A stretch of DNA of 41,796 bases from contig JAWCKF010000015.1 in the NCBI GenBank assembly GCA_038852315.1, positions 1 through 41,796 on the forward strand. The letters are read 5' to 3'. The translations under genes and the position numbers were made by a program. The notes below the pieces were generated by a model. The model was not told the origin of the DNA. It worked only from the letters and a program-made list of their open reading frames with translations, and ran no database searches. This DNA is from COMBO-56-21 sp038852315 (lineage in GTDB: Archaea; Thermoplasmatota; Thermoplasmata; UBA10834). This document shows, one piece after another, positions 8,050 through 14,905 of the stretch. The stretch's first letter is position 1. The number at the start of each line of letters is the position of its first letter.

Positions 8050-8706
8050 ATGTCCCCCAGGAAGGCATACGAGACTGAGCTCGCAGAGCTCGACCAGCTT
8101 GTCGAGACCATGGCGAGGAAGACAAGGGAGGCGATAGAGCTCGCCGTGAAGTCGTTCGAGAGACTGGACACGGAGATGGCGGAGCAGGTGAGGAGGATAG
8201 ACGGGGAACTGTATGCCCTCAATGTGGACATCGAGAAGAGGTGCTTGGAGATAATTGCTCTGCAGTCGCCTGTCGCGAAAGACCTCAGGACGATAGGAAC
8301 CTACCTCAAGGTCATAACGGACTTCGACAGGATAGGCAGGTACGCCAAGGACATCGCCGATGTGACGGTCCACGCGCAGACCATGGCTCACTTCAAACCG
8401 CTCGTGAGCATCCCCCACATGGCGAAGATGGCAGAGGAGATGGTGGATCTCTCAGTGAAGGCGTTCCTCGACCGGGACATCGAGCCGACCAAGGCGGTCT
8501 TCGAGCTAGAGGACAAGGTCGACTCGCTGTACGACGAGATATTCCGCGAGGTCATCACATACATGATGGAGGATTCGAAGAAGATCACCATCGGGATCAA
8601 CTACACTCTCGTCGCCAGATACCTCGAGAGGATAGCAGACCACGCCTGCAACATATCAGAGCGTGTCATATACATGGTCACAGGCCAGAGGGTCGTCAAG
8701 GAGTGA
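8050..8706 (+). CDS. phoU: Phosphate signalling protein PhoU
   Basis: A 218-residue protein made of two three-helix PhoU bundles with acidic metal-binding helices (RIDGELYALNVDIEKRC and ELEDKVDSLYDEIF) and the closing LERIADHACNISERV. In other organisms PhoU interacts with the Pst transporter and limits phosphate uptake. It is the last gene of the pst operon and, unlike the divergent regulator at 2897-3901, has no AbrB domain, so the locus has both a stand-alone and a DNA-binding PhoU. Its stop lies six bases from the convergent pantothenate gene. Confidence 0.94.
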   Translation: MSPRKAYETELAELDQLVETMARKTREAIELAVKSFERLDTEMAEQVRRIDGELYALNVDIEKRCLEIIALQSPVAKDLRTIGTYLKVITDFDRIGRYAKDIADVTVHAQTMAHFKPLVSIPHMAKMAEEMVDLSVKAFLDRDIEPTKAVFELEDKVDSLYDEIFREVITYMMEDSKKITIGINYTLVARYLERIADHACNISERVIYMVTGQRVVKE

Positions 8707-8712
8707 GCACAC

Positions 8713-9465
8713 TCATCGCCTGCGCAGAGATGTCAGGTTCCTCGACATCAGGGCCATGACCCGACGGAGGTTCTCGTCTCTTTCGTACCGGGCGAGCGCT
8801 GCCTTCCTCCCCCTCGTGTCATCCGCCAGGTCCTCGACGTTCCTGATCAGCTCCGGCACCGCCCTCGTGAGCTCGTCGACTATCGTGACCGTCGCTCCTC
8901 GGGCCGTCCTCGACATCGGGTTCAGATCTATGGCGATGGTCTTCTTTCCCATCCTGGCCAGCGCCTCAGCCCTGTCTCCGTCCTCGAGAGGTATGAGGAC
9001 CACGTCAGCTGAGAATATACCCTCCCTTGCACAGAGCGCGCGCATGTGGTCCAATCCCGGGATCGTCGCGTCAGGCAGAAACCCGAGCACATCACGGGCG
9101 CCCGCGGCCTCCAGCGCCTTCTGGATCTTGCACACCCTCTCGTCTGACCTGTGGAAGAGGCCGACCTCGATCCTCGCGCCCACGAGCTCGGCGAGCTGAA
9201 CGATCGCCTCAGGACACAGAGCAGCGACGTTGCCGTTGACGGATATCACAGGCCTCTGAGCCTCCAACAGCAGCGCAGCGGCGGCCTTGGATGCCTCCCG
9301 CGCCTCCTTGGTCGTCCTCTCCCCGAGCAGATAGTCGAACATCTCCCCCCGGCCGTGAGCGATCAGGCCCTGTGGCACTACTATGCCTTTCCTGTAGCCC
9401 TCCACCAGCCGCTCGCGGAGGAGCAGCGACGCGTACCTTGGGTGACTCGCGGGGATGTGTGTCAT
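8713..9465 (-). CDS. 4-phosphopantoate-beta-alanine ligase (archaeal CoA biosynthesis)
   Basis: Archaeal enzyme (phosphopantothenate synthetase, DUF137 family) that joins 4-phosphopantoate and beta-alanine using ATP, replacing the bacterial pantothenate synthetase/kinase order. The 250 residues start MTHIPASHPRYASLLLRE and contain GIVVPQGLIAHGRGEMFDYL, NGNVAAL and IDLNPMSRTAR, all family-typical. ATG 9465 is the natural start; in-frame codons up to 9531 would add an unlike extension. The start codon sits in a perfect 16-base palindrome. The gene diverges from gar1. Confidence 0.92.
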   Translation of the reverse strand: MTHIPASHPRYASLLLRERLVEGYRKGIVVPQGLIAHGRGEMFDYLLGERTTKEAREASKAAAALLLEAQRPVISVNGNVAALCPEAIVQLAELVGARIEVGLFHRSDERVCKIQKALEAAGARDVLGFLPDATIPGLDHMRALCAREGIFSADVVLIPLEDGDRAEALARMGKKTIAIDLNPMSRTARGATVTIVDELTRAVPELIRNVEDLADDTRGRKAALARYERDENLRRVMALMSRNLTSLRRR

Positions 9466-9532
9466 GACACACCTTGTCAGACCCTGCCACACGCGGGCGG
9501 ATCGGGTCCTTCCACCCCTAGGGGCACTCAAG

Positions 9533-9543
9533 CCTTATATACC
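9533..9543 (-). promoter_or_regulatory. TATA box for the phosphopantothenate synthetase gene
   Basis: GGTATATAAGG on the minus strand, about 70 bases before ATG 9465, predicting a leader of about 45 bases. Confidence 0.5.
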
Positions 9544-9555
9544 TTGACAAAATCA

Positions 9556-9565
9556 TTATATATAG
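9556..9565 (+). promoter_or_regulatory. TATA box of gar1-tfb
   Basis: TTATATATAG lies about 50 bases before GTG 9609. A second AT-rich element, TTTAAATAA (9594-9602), is closer and would fit a start at TTG 9618 on a leaderless transcript instead. Confidence 0.45.
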
Positions 9566-9608
9566 CTTCATGTATTGACTTCTGGACGCAAACTTTAAAT
9601 AAGATTCG

Positions 9609-9887
9609 GTGAGCCCATTGCGGTTTCTCGGTGTGGTTCAGGACATATCACACGACGGGAAGCTCATCGTGAAGGCGCGGTTCGCACCGAAGAACAGGGA
9701 GATAGTGAGGGACAACCTTAGAGCTGAGATCGGACGGGTGGCAAAGGTCTTCGGGCCCGTCCGTGCACCATATGTCGCGATAGAACCCCGAAATGAACTG
9801 AGGACCCTTGCTGTGCTCGGCAAGGAGGTCTACGTTCAAGAGGAGAGGGATCATGGCAAAGGTAAGAGAGGAGACAGAACAGATTGA
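9609..9887 (+). CDS. gar1: H/ACA RNA-protein complex component Gar1
   Basis: Gar1 is a small beta-barrel protein of H/ACA ribonucleoproteins that guide pseudouridylation of rRNA with Cbf5, Nop10 and L7Ae. The 92 residues show the Gar1 pattern: LRFLGVVQDIS, a central RVAKVFGPVRAPYVAIEP barrel core, and a basic, charged tail. Start choice is open: GTG 9609, or TTG 9618, which would give the more usual Met-Arg-Phe-Leu-Gly beginning. It overlaps the start of tfb by 35 bases, and a gar1-tfb pair is a common archaeal arrangement. Confidence 0.86.
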   Translation: MSPLRFLGVVQDISHDGKLIVKARFAPKNREIVRDNLRAEIGRVAKVFGPVRAPYVAIEPRNELRTLAVLGKEVYVQEERDHGKGKRGDRTD

Positions 9888-10785
9888 GAGATGCCCTGAG
9901 TGCAACAGCTCTCACCTGGTGAGAGACTACGAACGCGGAGAGCTCGTGTGCGAGGACTGCGGAATAGTCCTCGACGACCAGCTGATAGACCAGGGGCCCG
10001 AGTGGAGGGCCTTCGATGTGGAGCAGGGGGAGAAGAGGGCGAGGACGGGCGCTCCGATGACCTACACCATCCACGACAAGGGGCTGTCCACGGAGATCTC
10101 CTGGAAGAACAAGGACTCGTACGGGAAGAGCATCCCGACTAGGAACCGCGCCCAGCTCTACAGGCTGAGGAAGTGGCAGCGCAGGATAAGGGTTTCGAAC
10201 GCCACCGAGCGCAACCTCGCGTTCGCGCTGAGCGAACTCGACAGGATGGCCTCGAGCATGGGCCTTCCGAGGAACGTGAGGGAAACGGCGGCCATGACCT
10301 ACAGGAAGGCGGTCAACAAGAACCTGATCCGCGGGAGGAGTATAGAGGGCGTCGTGGCGGCATCGCTGTACGCCGCCTGCAGGCAGTGTAACGTACCCAG
10401 GACGCTGGACGAGGTCGCGAACTCCTCGAGGGTCGGGAGGAAGGAGATAGGCCGCACATACAGGTTCATGACGCGCGAGCTGAAGCTCAAGCTCATGCCG
10501 ACGAGGCCTCAGGACTACGTCTCGAGGTTCTGCTCGGAGCTGAAGCTGTCCGGCGAGGTGCAGTCGAAGGCCACTGAGATCCTGAAGGACGCCGCGAAGA
10601 AGGAGCTCACATCAGGGAGGGGGCCCACGGGCGTGGCCGCGGCCGCGATATACATCTCCTCGATACTGTGCAACGAGCGCAGGACTCAGCGCGAGGTCGC
10701 GGACATAGCGGGCGTTACGGAGGTCACCATCCGGAACCGCTACAAGGAGCTGACTGAGAAGCTGGGCATCGAAGTCCAGCTCTGA
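9853..10785 (+). CDS. tfb: Transcription initiation factor B (TFIIB homologue)
   Basis: TFB bridges the TATA-binding protein-DNA complex and RNA polymerase. The 310 residues begin with a zinc ribbon (Cys14, 17, 33, 36), followed by the B-reader/linker (SWKNKDSYGKSIPTRNRAQL) and two cyclin-like repeats (about 115-210 and 215-305), with KEIGRTYRFMTREL in the first and EVADIAGVTEVTIRNRYKEL in the last recognition helices. ATG 9853 follows GAGGAGAGGGATC. It is the second gene after gar1. Confidence 0.97.
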   Translation: MAKVREETEQIERCPECNSSHLVRDYERGELVCEDCGIVLDDQLIDQGPEWRAFDVEQGEKRARTGAPMTYTIHDKGLSTEISWKNKDSYGKSIPTRNRAQLYRLRKWQRRIRVSNATERNLAFALSELDRMASSMGLPRNVRETAAMTYRKAVNKNLIRGRSIEGVVAASLYAACRQCNVPRTLDEVANSSRVGRKEIGRTYRFMTRELKLKLMPTRPQDYVSRFCSELKLSGEVQSKATEILKDAAKKELTSGRGPTGVAAAAIYISSILCNERRTQREVADIAGVTEVTIRNRYKELTEKLGIEVQL

Positions 10786-10804
10786 CGCGGCATCCTGAAA
10801 CCCC

Positions 10805-11392
10805 TTACAGCCTTCTCATCTGTTGTTTCTTGTACACGGTCGCAGGGGCGTCCGATTCGAACTCGAGTCTTCGGACACCCTCGTACACGGCTGGCTGGTT
10901 GCTCTTGTAGATGTACATGCCGAACTGCCCTGGGGCGCTCCCTAAGCTCCTGCTTGTGGGCCCGACGGAACGGCTGTTCAAGACCGCAGCAAGGCTCACG
11001 ACGAAGAACAGCCCGAGCCCCACTAGCCCCAGGGAGTAGAAGGCGAAAGTTGGGTCTGCAGAGGCCAGATCACCTCGTACCAAGTAGCCCGCCCACATCG
11101 GAACGTAGAACACGAGTAGGACGATGAGGAATCCCAGAGCCATCGGGCGGAGCAGGTCGTAGCCCGCCCTCAATGCAACCCTCGCAAGGAAGACCCCTCC
11201 GACCATGAACACGGCGCAGGCAGCAATCAATGCCACGTTCATGGTGGTGTGCTCTGGGGCACCAAGAGCGACGAACATCACTATGGACACTGCTATGAGC
11301 AGGCCGAGCATGAGGCCTGCCGCCACCAAGCCGCCGATGGCGATGTCTCCGAGTGTCACTCTTGCCAGGCTGCGCCACCTCCGGGTTATCAT
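10805..11392 (-). CDS. Hypothetical four-helix membrane protein
   Basis: No family recognised. The 195 residues have four hydrophobic stretches: IAIGGLVAAGLMLGLLIAV, VALIAACAVFMVGGVFLARV, PMALGFLIVLLVFYVPMW and GLVGLGLFFVVSLAAVL. A soluble, charged C-terminal tail of about 55 residues (ends YKKQQMRRL) is probably cytoplasmic. It is convergent with tfb (19 bases between stops) and divergent from gap. Confidence 0.75.
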   Translation of the reverse strand: MITRRWRSLARVTLGDIAIGGLVAAGLMLGLLIAVSIVMFVALGAPEHTTMNVALIAACAVFMVGGVFLARVALRAGYDLLRPMALGFLIVLLVFYVPMWAGYLVRGDLASADPTFAFYSLGLVGLGLFFVVSLAAVLNSRSVGPTSRSLGSAPGQFGMYIYKSNQPAVYEGVRRLEFESDAPATVYKKQQMRRL

Positions 11393-11444
11393 ATCGTTCG
11401 CGAGCTATGATACAGTTTTCAGGGCAGTCCGTTGGAGGCACGGA

Positions 11445-11452
11445 TTTTTATC
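11445..11452 (+). promoter_or_regulatory. TATA-like element of gap
   Basis: TTTTTATC lies about 36 bases before TTG 11485 and supports that start, because a transcript would begin near 11475. Confidence 0.45.
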
Positions 11453-11484
11453 TACACGGCGCATACGCCGGCTCGGGGACGGAC

Positions 11485-12495
11485 TTGATAGGCATCGGCA
11501 TCAACGGTTTTGGGAGGATAGGGAGGAACGTCTACAGGGCGGCCATGGCCAGCAAGGGGTTCGGCAGGGACTTCGACATAGTCGCAGTCAACGACATCGC
11601 GCCCGTGGATCAGTTCGCCCACCTGCTGAAGTACGACTCCGTTTATGGCAGACTGAAGGAGGATGTCAGGGTGGACGGCTCAGGGATCGCCGTCTCCGGA
11701 AGGCGGTTCGAGGTCACGCAGATAAAGGACCCTGGGGAGATCCCTTGGAGGAAGCTCGGAGCCGAGGTCGTCATCGAGTCGACGGGGCTGTTCACGGAGA
11801 AGGAGAAGGCGGCCAAGCACCTGTCTGCAGGTGCGAGGAAGGTCATCATATCCGCGCCTGGCAAAGATGTGGATGCCACGATCGTGCTCGGGGTGAACTT
11901 CGAAGCGTACGACAGGGCGAAGCACAACGTGGTGTCGATGGGATCTTGCACCACGGGCAGCCTCGCCCCTCCCGCGAAGGTCATCAACGACAAGTTCGGC
12001 ATAGAGCGCGGCATGATGACCACCGTCCACGCCTACACCGGGGATCAGAGGCTCGTAGACCTTCCCCACAAGGACATGCGGCGCGCGAGGGCTGCTGCGG
12101 TCTCGATAATCCCGACCTCGACGGGTGCTGCGAAGGCCATAGGGGAGGTCATACCGGCACTCAAGGGCAGGATGAACGGCATCGCGCTCAGGGTGCCCAC
12201 GCCTGTAGGCTCGATAACAGACATCACATTCGTCACGAAGACGGAGGTCACCGCGGAGGACGTCAACCGCGCCCTGAAGGAAGCCGCCGAAGGGCCGATG
12301 AGGGGCATCATGGAATACTGCACCGAGCCTATCGTCTCGTCGGACATCATAGGCAACCCGCACTCGGCCGTCATAGACGCCCTATCCACTATGGTCATCG
12401 GCGGCAGGGGCAACCTCGCGAAGGTCCTCTCGTGGTACGACAACGAGTGGGGGTATGCCAACAGGCTGGTCGAGCTGGCACAGAGGGTGCTCTGA
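11485..12495 (+). CDS. gap: Glyceraldehyde-3-phosphate dehydrogenase, bacterial (type I) class
   Basis: Interconverts glyceraldehyde-3-phosphate and 1,3-bisphosphoglycerate. The 336 residues begin IGIGINGFGRIGRN (NAD fold), have VAVND, suggesting NAD+ preference, the catalytic Cys155 in GSCTTGSLAPP, and C-terminal SWYDNEWGYANRLVEL. This is the bacterial/eukaryotic class; most archaea carry the unrelated-looking type II enzyme, so transfer in the lineage is likely. The usual SCTTNC reads SCTTGS here (Asn to Gly158, Cys to Ser159). Start is TTG 11485; earlier in-frame codons would run through the promoter. Confidence 0.93.
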   Translation: MIGIGINGFGRIGRNVYRAAMASKGFGRDFDIVAVNDIAPVDQFAHLLKYDSVYGRLKEDVRVDGSGIAVSGRRFEVTQIKDPGEIPWRKLGAEVVIESTGLFTEKEKAAKHLSAGARKVIISAPGKDVDATIVLGVNFEAYDRAKHNVVSMGSCTTGSLAPPAKVINDKFGIERGMMTTVHAYTGDQRLVDLPHKDMRRARAAAVSIIPTSTGAAKAIGEVIPALKGRMNGIALRVPTPVGSITDITFVTKTEVTAEDVNRALKEAAEGPMRGIMEYCTEPIVSSDIIGNPHSAVIDALSTMVIGGRGNLAKVLSWYDNEWGYANRLVELAQRVL

Positions 12496-12531
12496 CGACA
12501 GCGACAGGGAAGTGATGTCAGAGGCACCGTC

Positions 12532-12542
12532 AAGTATAATTT
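12532..12542 (+). promoter_or_regulatory. TATA box of the 2TM gene
   Basis: AAGTATAATTT is centred about 29 bases before ATG 12566, consistent with a leaderless transcript. Confidence 0.55.
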
Positions 12543-12565
12543 GACCACACCGAGATACGGCCTTC

Positions 12566-12853
12566 ATGTCATCGGACGCGGAGCTTCGTGCAAAAGCTGA
12601 GAAGATTGCGAACGAGAAGATCGGCTTCTACATACACTTCGCCGTTTACCTGGCCGTCAACGCCTTCTTCGCCGTCGTCTGGTTGGCTACCTCCGAGGGC
12701 GAGCTCGGCTTCCCCTGGTTCATATTCATGACTGCCGCCTGGGGGATAGGCATAGTGGCTCATTTCGTGGGCGTCTTCGCCGGAGTGGCCAAGATAGACT
12801 CCATGGCGCAGAAGGAGTACGAGAGGCTGAAGAGGCAGCAGGGCGGGACCTGA
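12566..12853 (+). CDS. 2TM-domain small membrane protein
   Basis: The 95 residues have a charged N-terminal helix, two transmembrane helices (IHFAVYLAVNAFFAVVWLAT and WFIFMTAAWGIGIVAHFVGV) and a charged tail EYERLKRQ. This matches the 2TM domain, found alone or next to sensor proteins in bacteria and archaea; its role is unknown. It stands alone behind its own TATA box. Confidence 0.82.
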   Translation: MSSDAELRAKAEKIANEKIGFYIHFAVYLAVNAFFAVVWLATSEGELGFPWFIFMTAAWGIGIVAHFVGVFAGVAKIDSMAQKEYERLKRQQGGT

Positions 12854-12886
12854 GCACGGCCTCCAGCGGAGGACCAGACGCAATGA

Positions 12887-12893
12887 TTTATAG
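12887..12893 (+). promoter_or_regulatory. TATA box of the 52-residue protein gene
   Basis: TTTATAG is centred 28 bases before ATG 12918, predicting a leaderless mRNA. It supports the reality of this very short gene. Confidence 0.5.
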
Positions 12894-12917
12894 CTGTCCG
12901 CACCCTAGGTAGCCACG

Positions 12918-13076
12918 ATGGTCTCCTGCTACGACTGCGAGCGGTTCGGGATAAGCTGCCTCGGGATAGTTCCCCCTATGGAGTTCAAGGACAGGGTGAA
13001 CGAGTACTGCAGGATGTTCAAGGCGGTCTGGTGGAGGCACGAGCTGTACAAGCCCAGCGGAAAGTCACTCCTCTGA
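12918..13076 (+). CDS. Small Cys-containing protein, 52 residues, function unknown
   Basis: A short reading frame begins MVSCYDCERFGISCLG and ends YKPSGKSLL. Four cysteines (4, 7, 14, 31), the first two as CxxC, suggest metal binding; the middle is PPMEFKDRVNEYCRMF. It has its own TATA box at leaderless spacing and codon use like the neighbours (G/C at third positions). Its TGA ends at 13076, immediately next to the last base of the convergent endA. No family is recognised. Confidence 0.65.
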   Translation: MVSCYDCERFGISCLGIVPPMEFKDRVNEYCRMFKAVWWRHELYKPSGKSLL

Positions 13077-14132
13077 TCACGGCCTGAACCTGCTGAGGCT
13101 GACATAGTCCACCTGGCCGCCGGCGACCCTCCCCAGCAGGATCTCCTTCTTCACACCGTGCGCCAGCCTCACGGCCCGGCTGACCTCTGGCCACATCGCC
13201 GTGTAGTCGGCGGGCACCGCATGTACAAGATACCTCGCGTGCTGCTTGCCAGGGTCGCCCTCGTACGCCCTGAAGTGGGAGCCGTACTTGAACCCCGTCT
13301 TCACGACCAACCCCCTGGCCTTCATGTCCTTGAATGCGTCCAGCCTCAGGTCAAAATCCGGCTGGAGCGTGCGGGCGCGCTTCCTGAGGGCTGAGAGCGT
13401 CACCTCACGGTTGGTCTTGGCGTCCCTCAGCCTCAGCGCGCCGAGCTCCATCAGGAAGGCGGCCTCGATGAGGGAGAGCTGCAGGGATGGCCCCACCTGC
13501 TTCCCGAAGAAATGCCCACTGTGGAGCATCTCCGCCCCTTCCTTGTCAGGGACGAGCACGCGGTCGGCCAGGAGCACGGCATCGACGGGCCTGGTGAGGT
13601 CCAGGGCACCGACTCTTCCCTTGGGATGGACGCGCCTGACCTCGTAATAGGTTACATCGCTCTCCTCGTCCACTATCGCCAGCAGTAGGTTCTTGCGGAC
13701 GTCGGCAGTCCTGTCGAGGTGTTCGAGCAGCTTACCCAGGTCGAAGCTCGAGCGTTCGGAGACGGCGGAGACCCACCACCTGCTCGGTGTCTTGTTCGGA
13801 GAACCGCCTCTGGGAAACACGCGAAAATCGAGTGGAGGGGCACCGGCCTTCACGACGTAGCCCCTCTGCCTCAGCTCTCGGTAGACGAGGTACTTGACCT
13901 CGAATCCCTCCGAGATCTTGTGGGCGATTCTGAGCAGTTCGCTAGAACTCTTCTCCCGGCCGTCTTGGACGACTTTCAGCCGGTCGGATTCGACGAGGTA
14001 CACGGCCTCCATGAGGTCCAGCTTGAGCGAGCCCCCTGGCTGGGGGACACCGTAGTGGCCCTTGTTGTGGATTTGGCTAGCCTCCGCCTGGTCCTCTACC
14101 AGGACCTCTGAGCCTTTCAAGACGCCGACCAT
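13077..14132 (-). CDS. endA: tRNA-intron splicing endonuclease (tandem-domain, homodimer type)
   Basis: Cuts introns out of archaeal tRNA and rRNA precursors at bulge-helix-bulge sites. The 351 residues are two copies of the endonuclease fold. The C-terminal copy has the catalytic triad: Tyr about 290 (YGSHFRAYE), His about 298 (KQHARYLVHAV) and Lys about 329 (LAHGVKKEIL). The N-terminal copy (YVVKAGAPPLDFRVFPRG) has lost it and is structural. This length fits the alpha-2 dimer class. I use ATG 14132, one codon inside an in-frame TTG, because a TATA box lies 27 bases upstream. Confidence 0.93.
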   Translation of the reverse strand: MVGVLKGSEVLVEDQAEASQIHNKGHYGVPQPGGSLKLDLMEAVYLVESDRLKVVQDGREKSSSELLRIAHKISEGFEVKYLVYRELRQRGYVVKAGAPPLDFRVFPRGGSPNKTPSRWWVSAVSERSSFDLGKLLEHLDRTADVRKNLLLAIVDEESDVTYYEVRRVHPKGRVGALDLTRPVDAVLLADRVLVPDKEGAEMLHSGHFFGKQVGPSLQLSLIEAAFLMELGALRLRDAKTNREVTLSALRKRARTLQPDFDLRLDAFKDMKARGLVVKTGFKYGSHFRAYEGDPGKQHARYLVHAVPADYTAMWPEVSRAVRLAHGVKKEILLGRVAGGQVDYVSLSRFRP

Positions 14133-14154
14133 CAACCCGGGATACGGCTGTCCA

Positions 14155-14163
14155 GTTATTAAT
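14155..14163 (-). promoter_or_regulatory. TATA box of endA
   Basis: ATTAATAAC on the minus strand is centred about 27 bases before ATG 14132, so the transcript is probably leaderless. Confidence 0.55.
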
Positions 14164-14237
14164 GTCCGCAGGACTTCTAAGGAGGCGGAGGAGCCGTGGA
14201 GCCCGAGTGCAGCGTTTACCGAGTGGGCTATCCTGTC

Positions 14238-14264
14238 TAGCGCAATCTTTATATAGAAGCGCTA
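14238..14264 (+). promoter_or_regulatory. hsp20 promoter: TATA box inside an inverted repeat
   Basis: TTTATATAG (14248-14256) lies between the arms TAGCGC (14238-14243) and GCGCTA (14259-14264). The TATA position predicts a start near 14280 and a leader of about 40 bases that includes a strong ribosome binding site. The flanking arms look like an operator. Confidence 0.55.
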
Positions 14265-14318
14265 ACATAATCTAATTCCGGAAGCGAATCTCAGGAGCAT
14301 TGAAAGGAGGTGGTTGGC

Positions 14319-14822
14319 ATGATCCGCAGGAAGGACAAGAACGAAGGGCTCGTGCCCAGGGAGTACTGGTGGCCGAGTTGGGTCTCGCCCATGTCCATAC
14401 TCGAGGACATGGACAGGATGTTCGAGGACTTCAGGTCCAGCTGGGAGAGGAGCCTGATGATCCCGCGGGCGTTCGCCAGTGACTTCGTCAGGCAGCCGCT
14501 GGTGGATGTCGCGGACAACGGCACGGAGTACATAGTCAAGGCCGAGGTCCCGGGCATCAAGAAGGAGGACCTGAACATAGAGATAACTGAGAACTCCATC
14601 GAGATATCCGGGGAGACCAAGGCCGAGGAGAAGGAGGAGGACAAGAAGAAGGGGTACCTCAGGCACGAGAGGAGGTACTCGAGCTTCTACAGGTCCATAC
14701 CTCTCCCTGACGCGATACTGACGGACAAGGCGGAGGCGGAGCTGAAGGATGGTGTCCTCACGGTCACCCTCCCGAAGGCCTCGCCGCCCGAGAAGAAGTC
14801 CCAGAAGTTGAAGGTGAAGTGA
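14319..14822 (+). CDS. hsp20: Small heat-shock protein, Hsp20/alpha-crystallin family
   Basis: ATP-independent holdase that keeps unfolding proteins soluble. The 167 residues have a variable N-terminal arm rich in Trp/Met/Phe, the alpha-crystallin domain (from PLVDVADNGTEYIVKAEVPG to LKDGVLTVTLPKA) and a C-terminal tail KKSQKLKVK whose LKV may act like the I-x-I anchor. ATG 14319 follows a near-perfect AAGGAGGTG. It sits directly before cdc48, so two quality-control genes are adjacent, although a terminator-like element separates them. Confidence 0.94.
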   Translation: MIRRKDKNEGLVPREYWWPSWVSPMSILEDMDRMFEDFRSSWERSLMIPRAFASDFVRQPLVDVADNGTEYIVKAEVPGIKKEDLNIEITENSIEISGETKAEEKEEDKKKGYLRHERRYSSFYRSIPLPDAILTDKAEAELKDGVLTVTLPKASPPEKKSQKLKVK

Positions 14823-14865
14823 CCCGGGTCGTGCCACCCCGGGCGCGGGCCTCCAAACCTTTTTT
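14822..14865 (+). terminator. Hairpin plus T-run after hsp20
   Basis: Two CCCGGG blocks (about 14823-14828 and 14838-14843) can pair, followed by GC-rich sequence and a T6 run at about 14860. Archaeal termination depends mainly on T-runs, so this may end the hsp20 transcript before cdc48. Confidence 0.4.
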
Positions 14866-14905
14866 CATGATCCGGATTCGACATTTGCGATTCAGAGGTG
14901 TTTGA

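Noticed and set aside
7154..8125. Long open frame on the minus strand opposite pstB and the end of pstA
   Set aside because: The plus strand carries a perfect PstB with all ABC motifs. The antisense frame is a by-product of GC-rich codon structure and has no domain.
11205..12515. Long alternative plus-strand frame and a minus-strand frame (11680-12363) across gap
   Set aside because: GAPDH is complete in its own frame; the alternatives are Arg/Gly/His-rich shadows without motifs.
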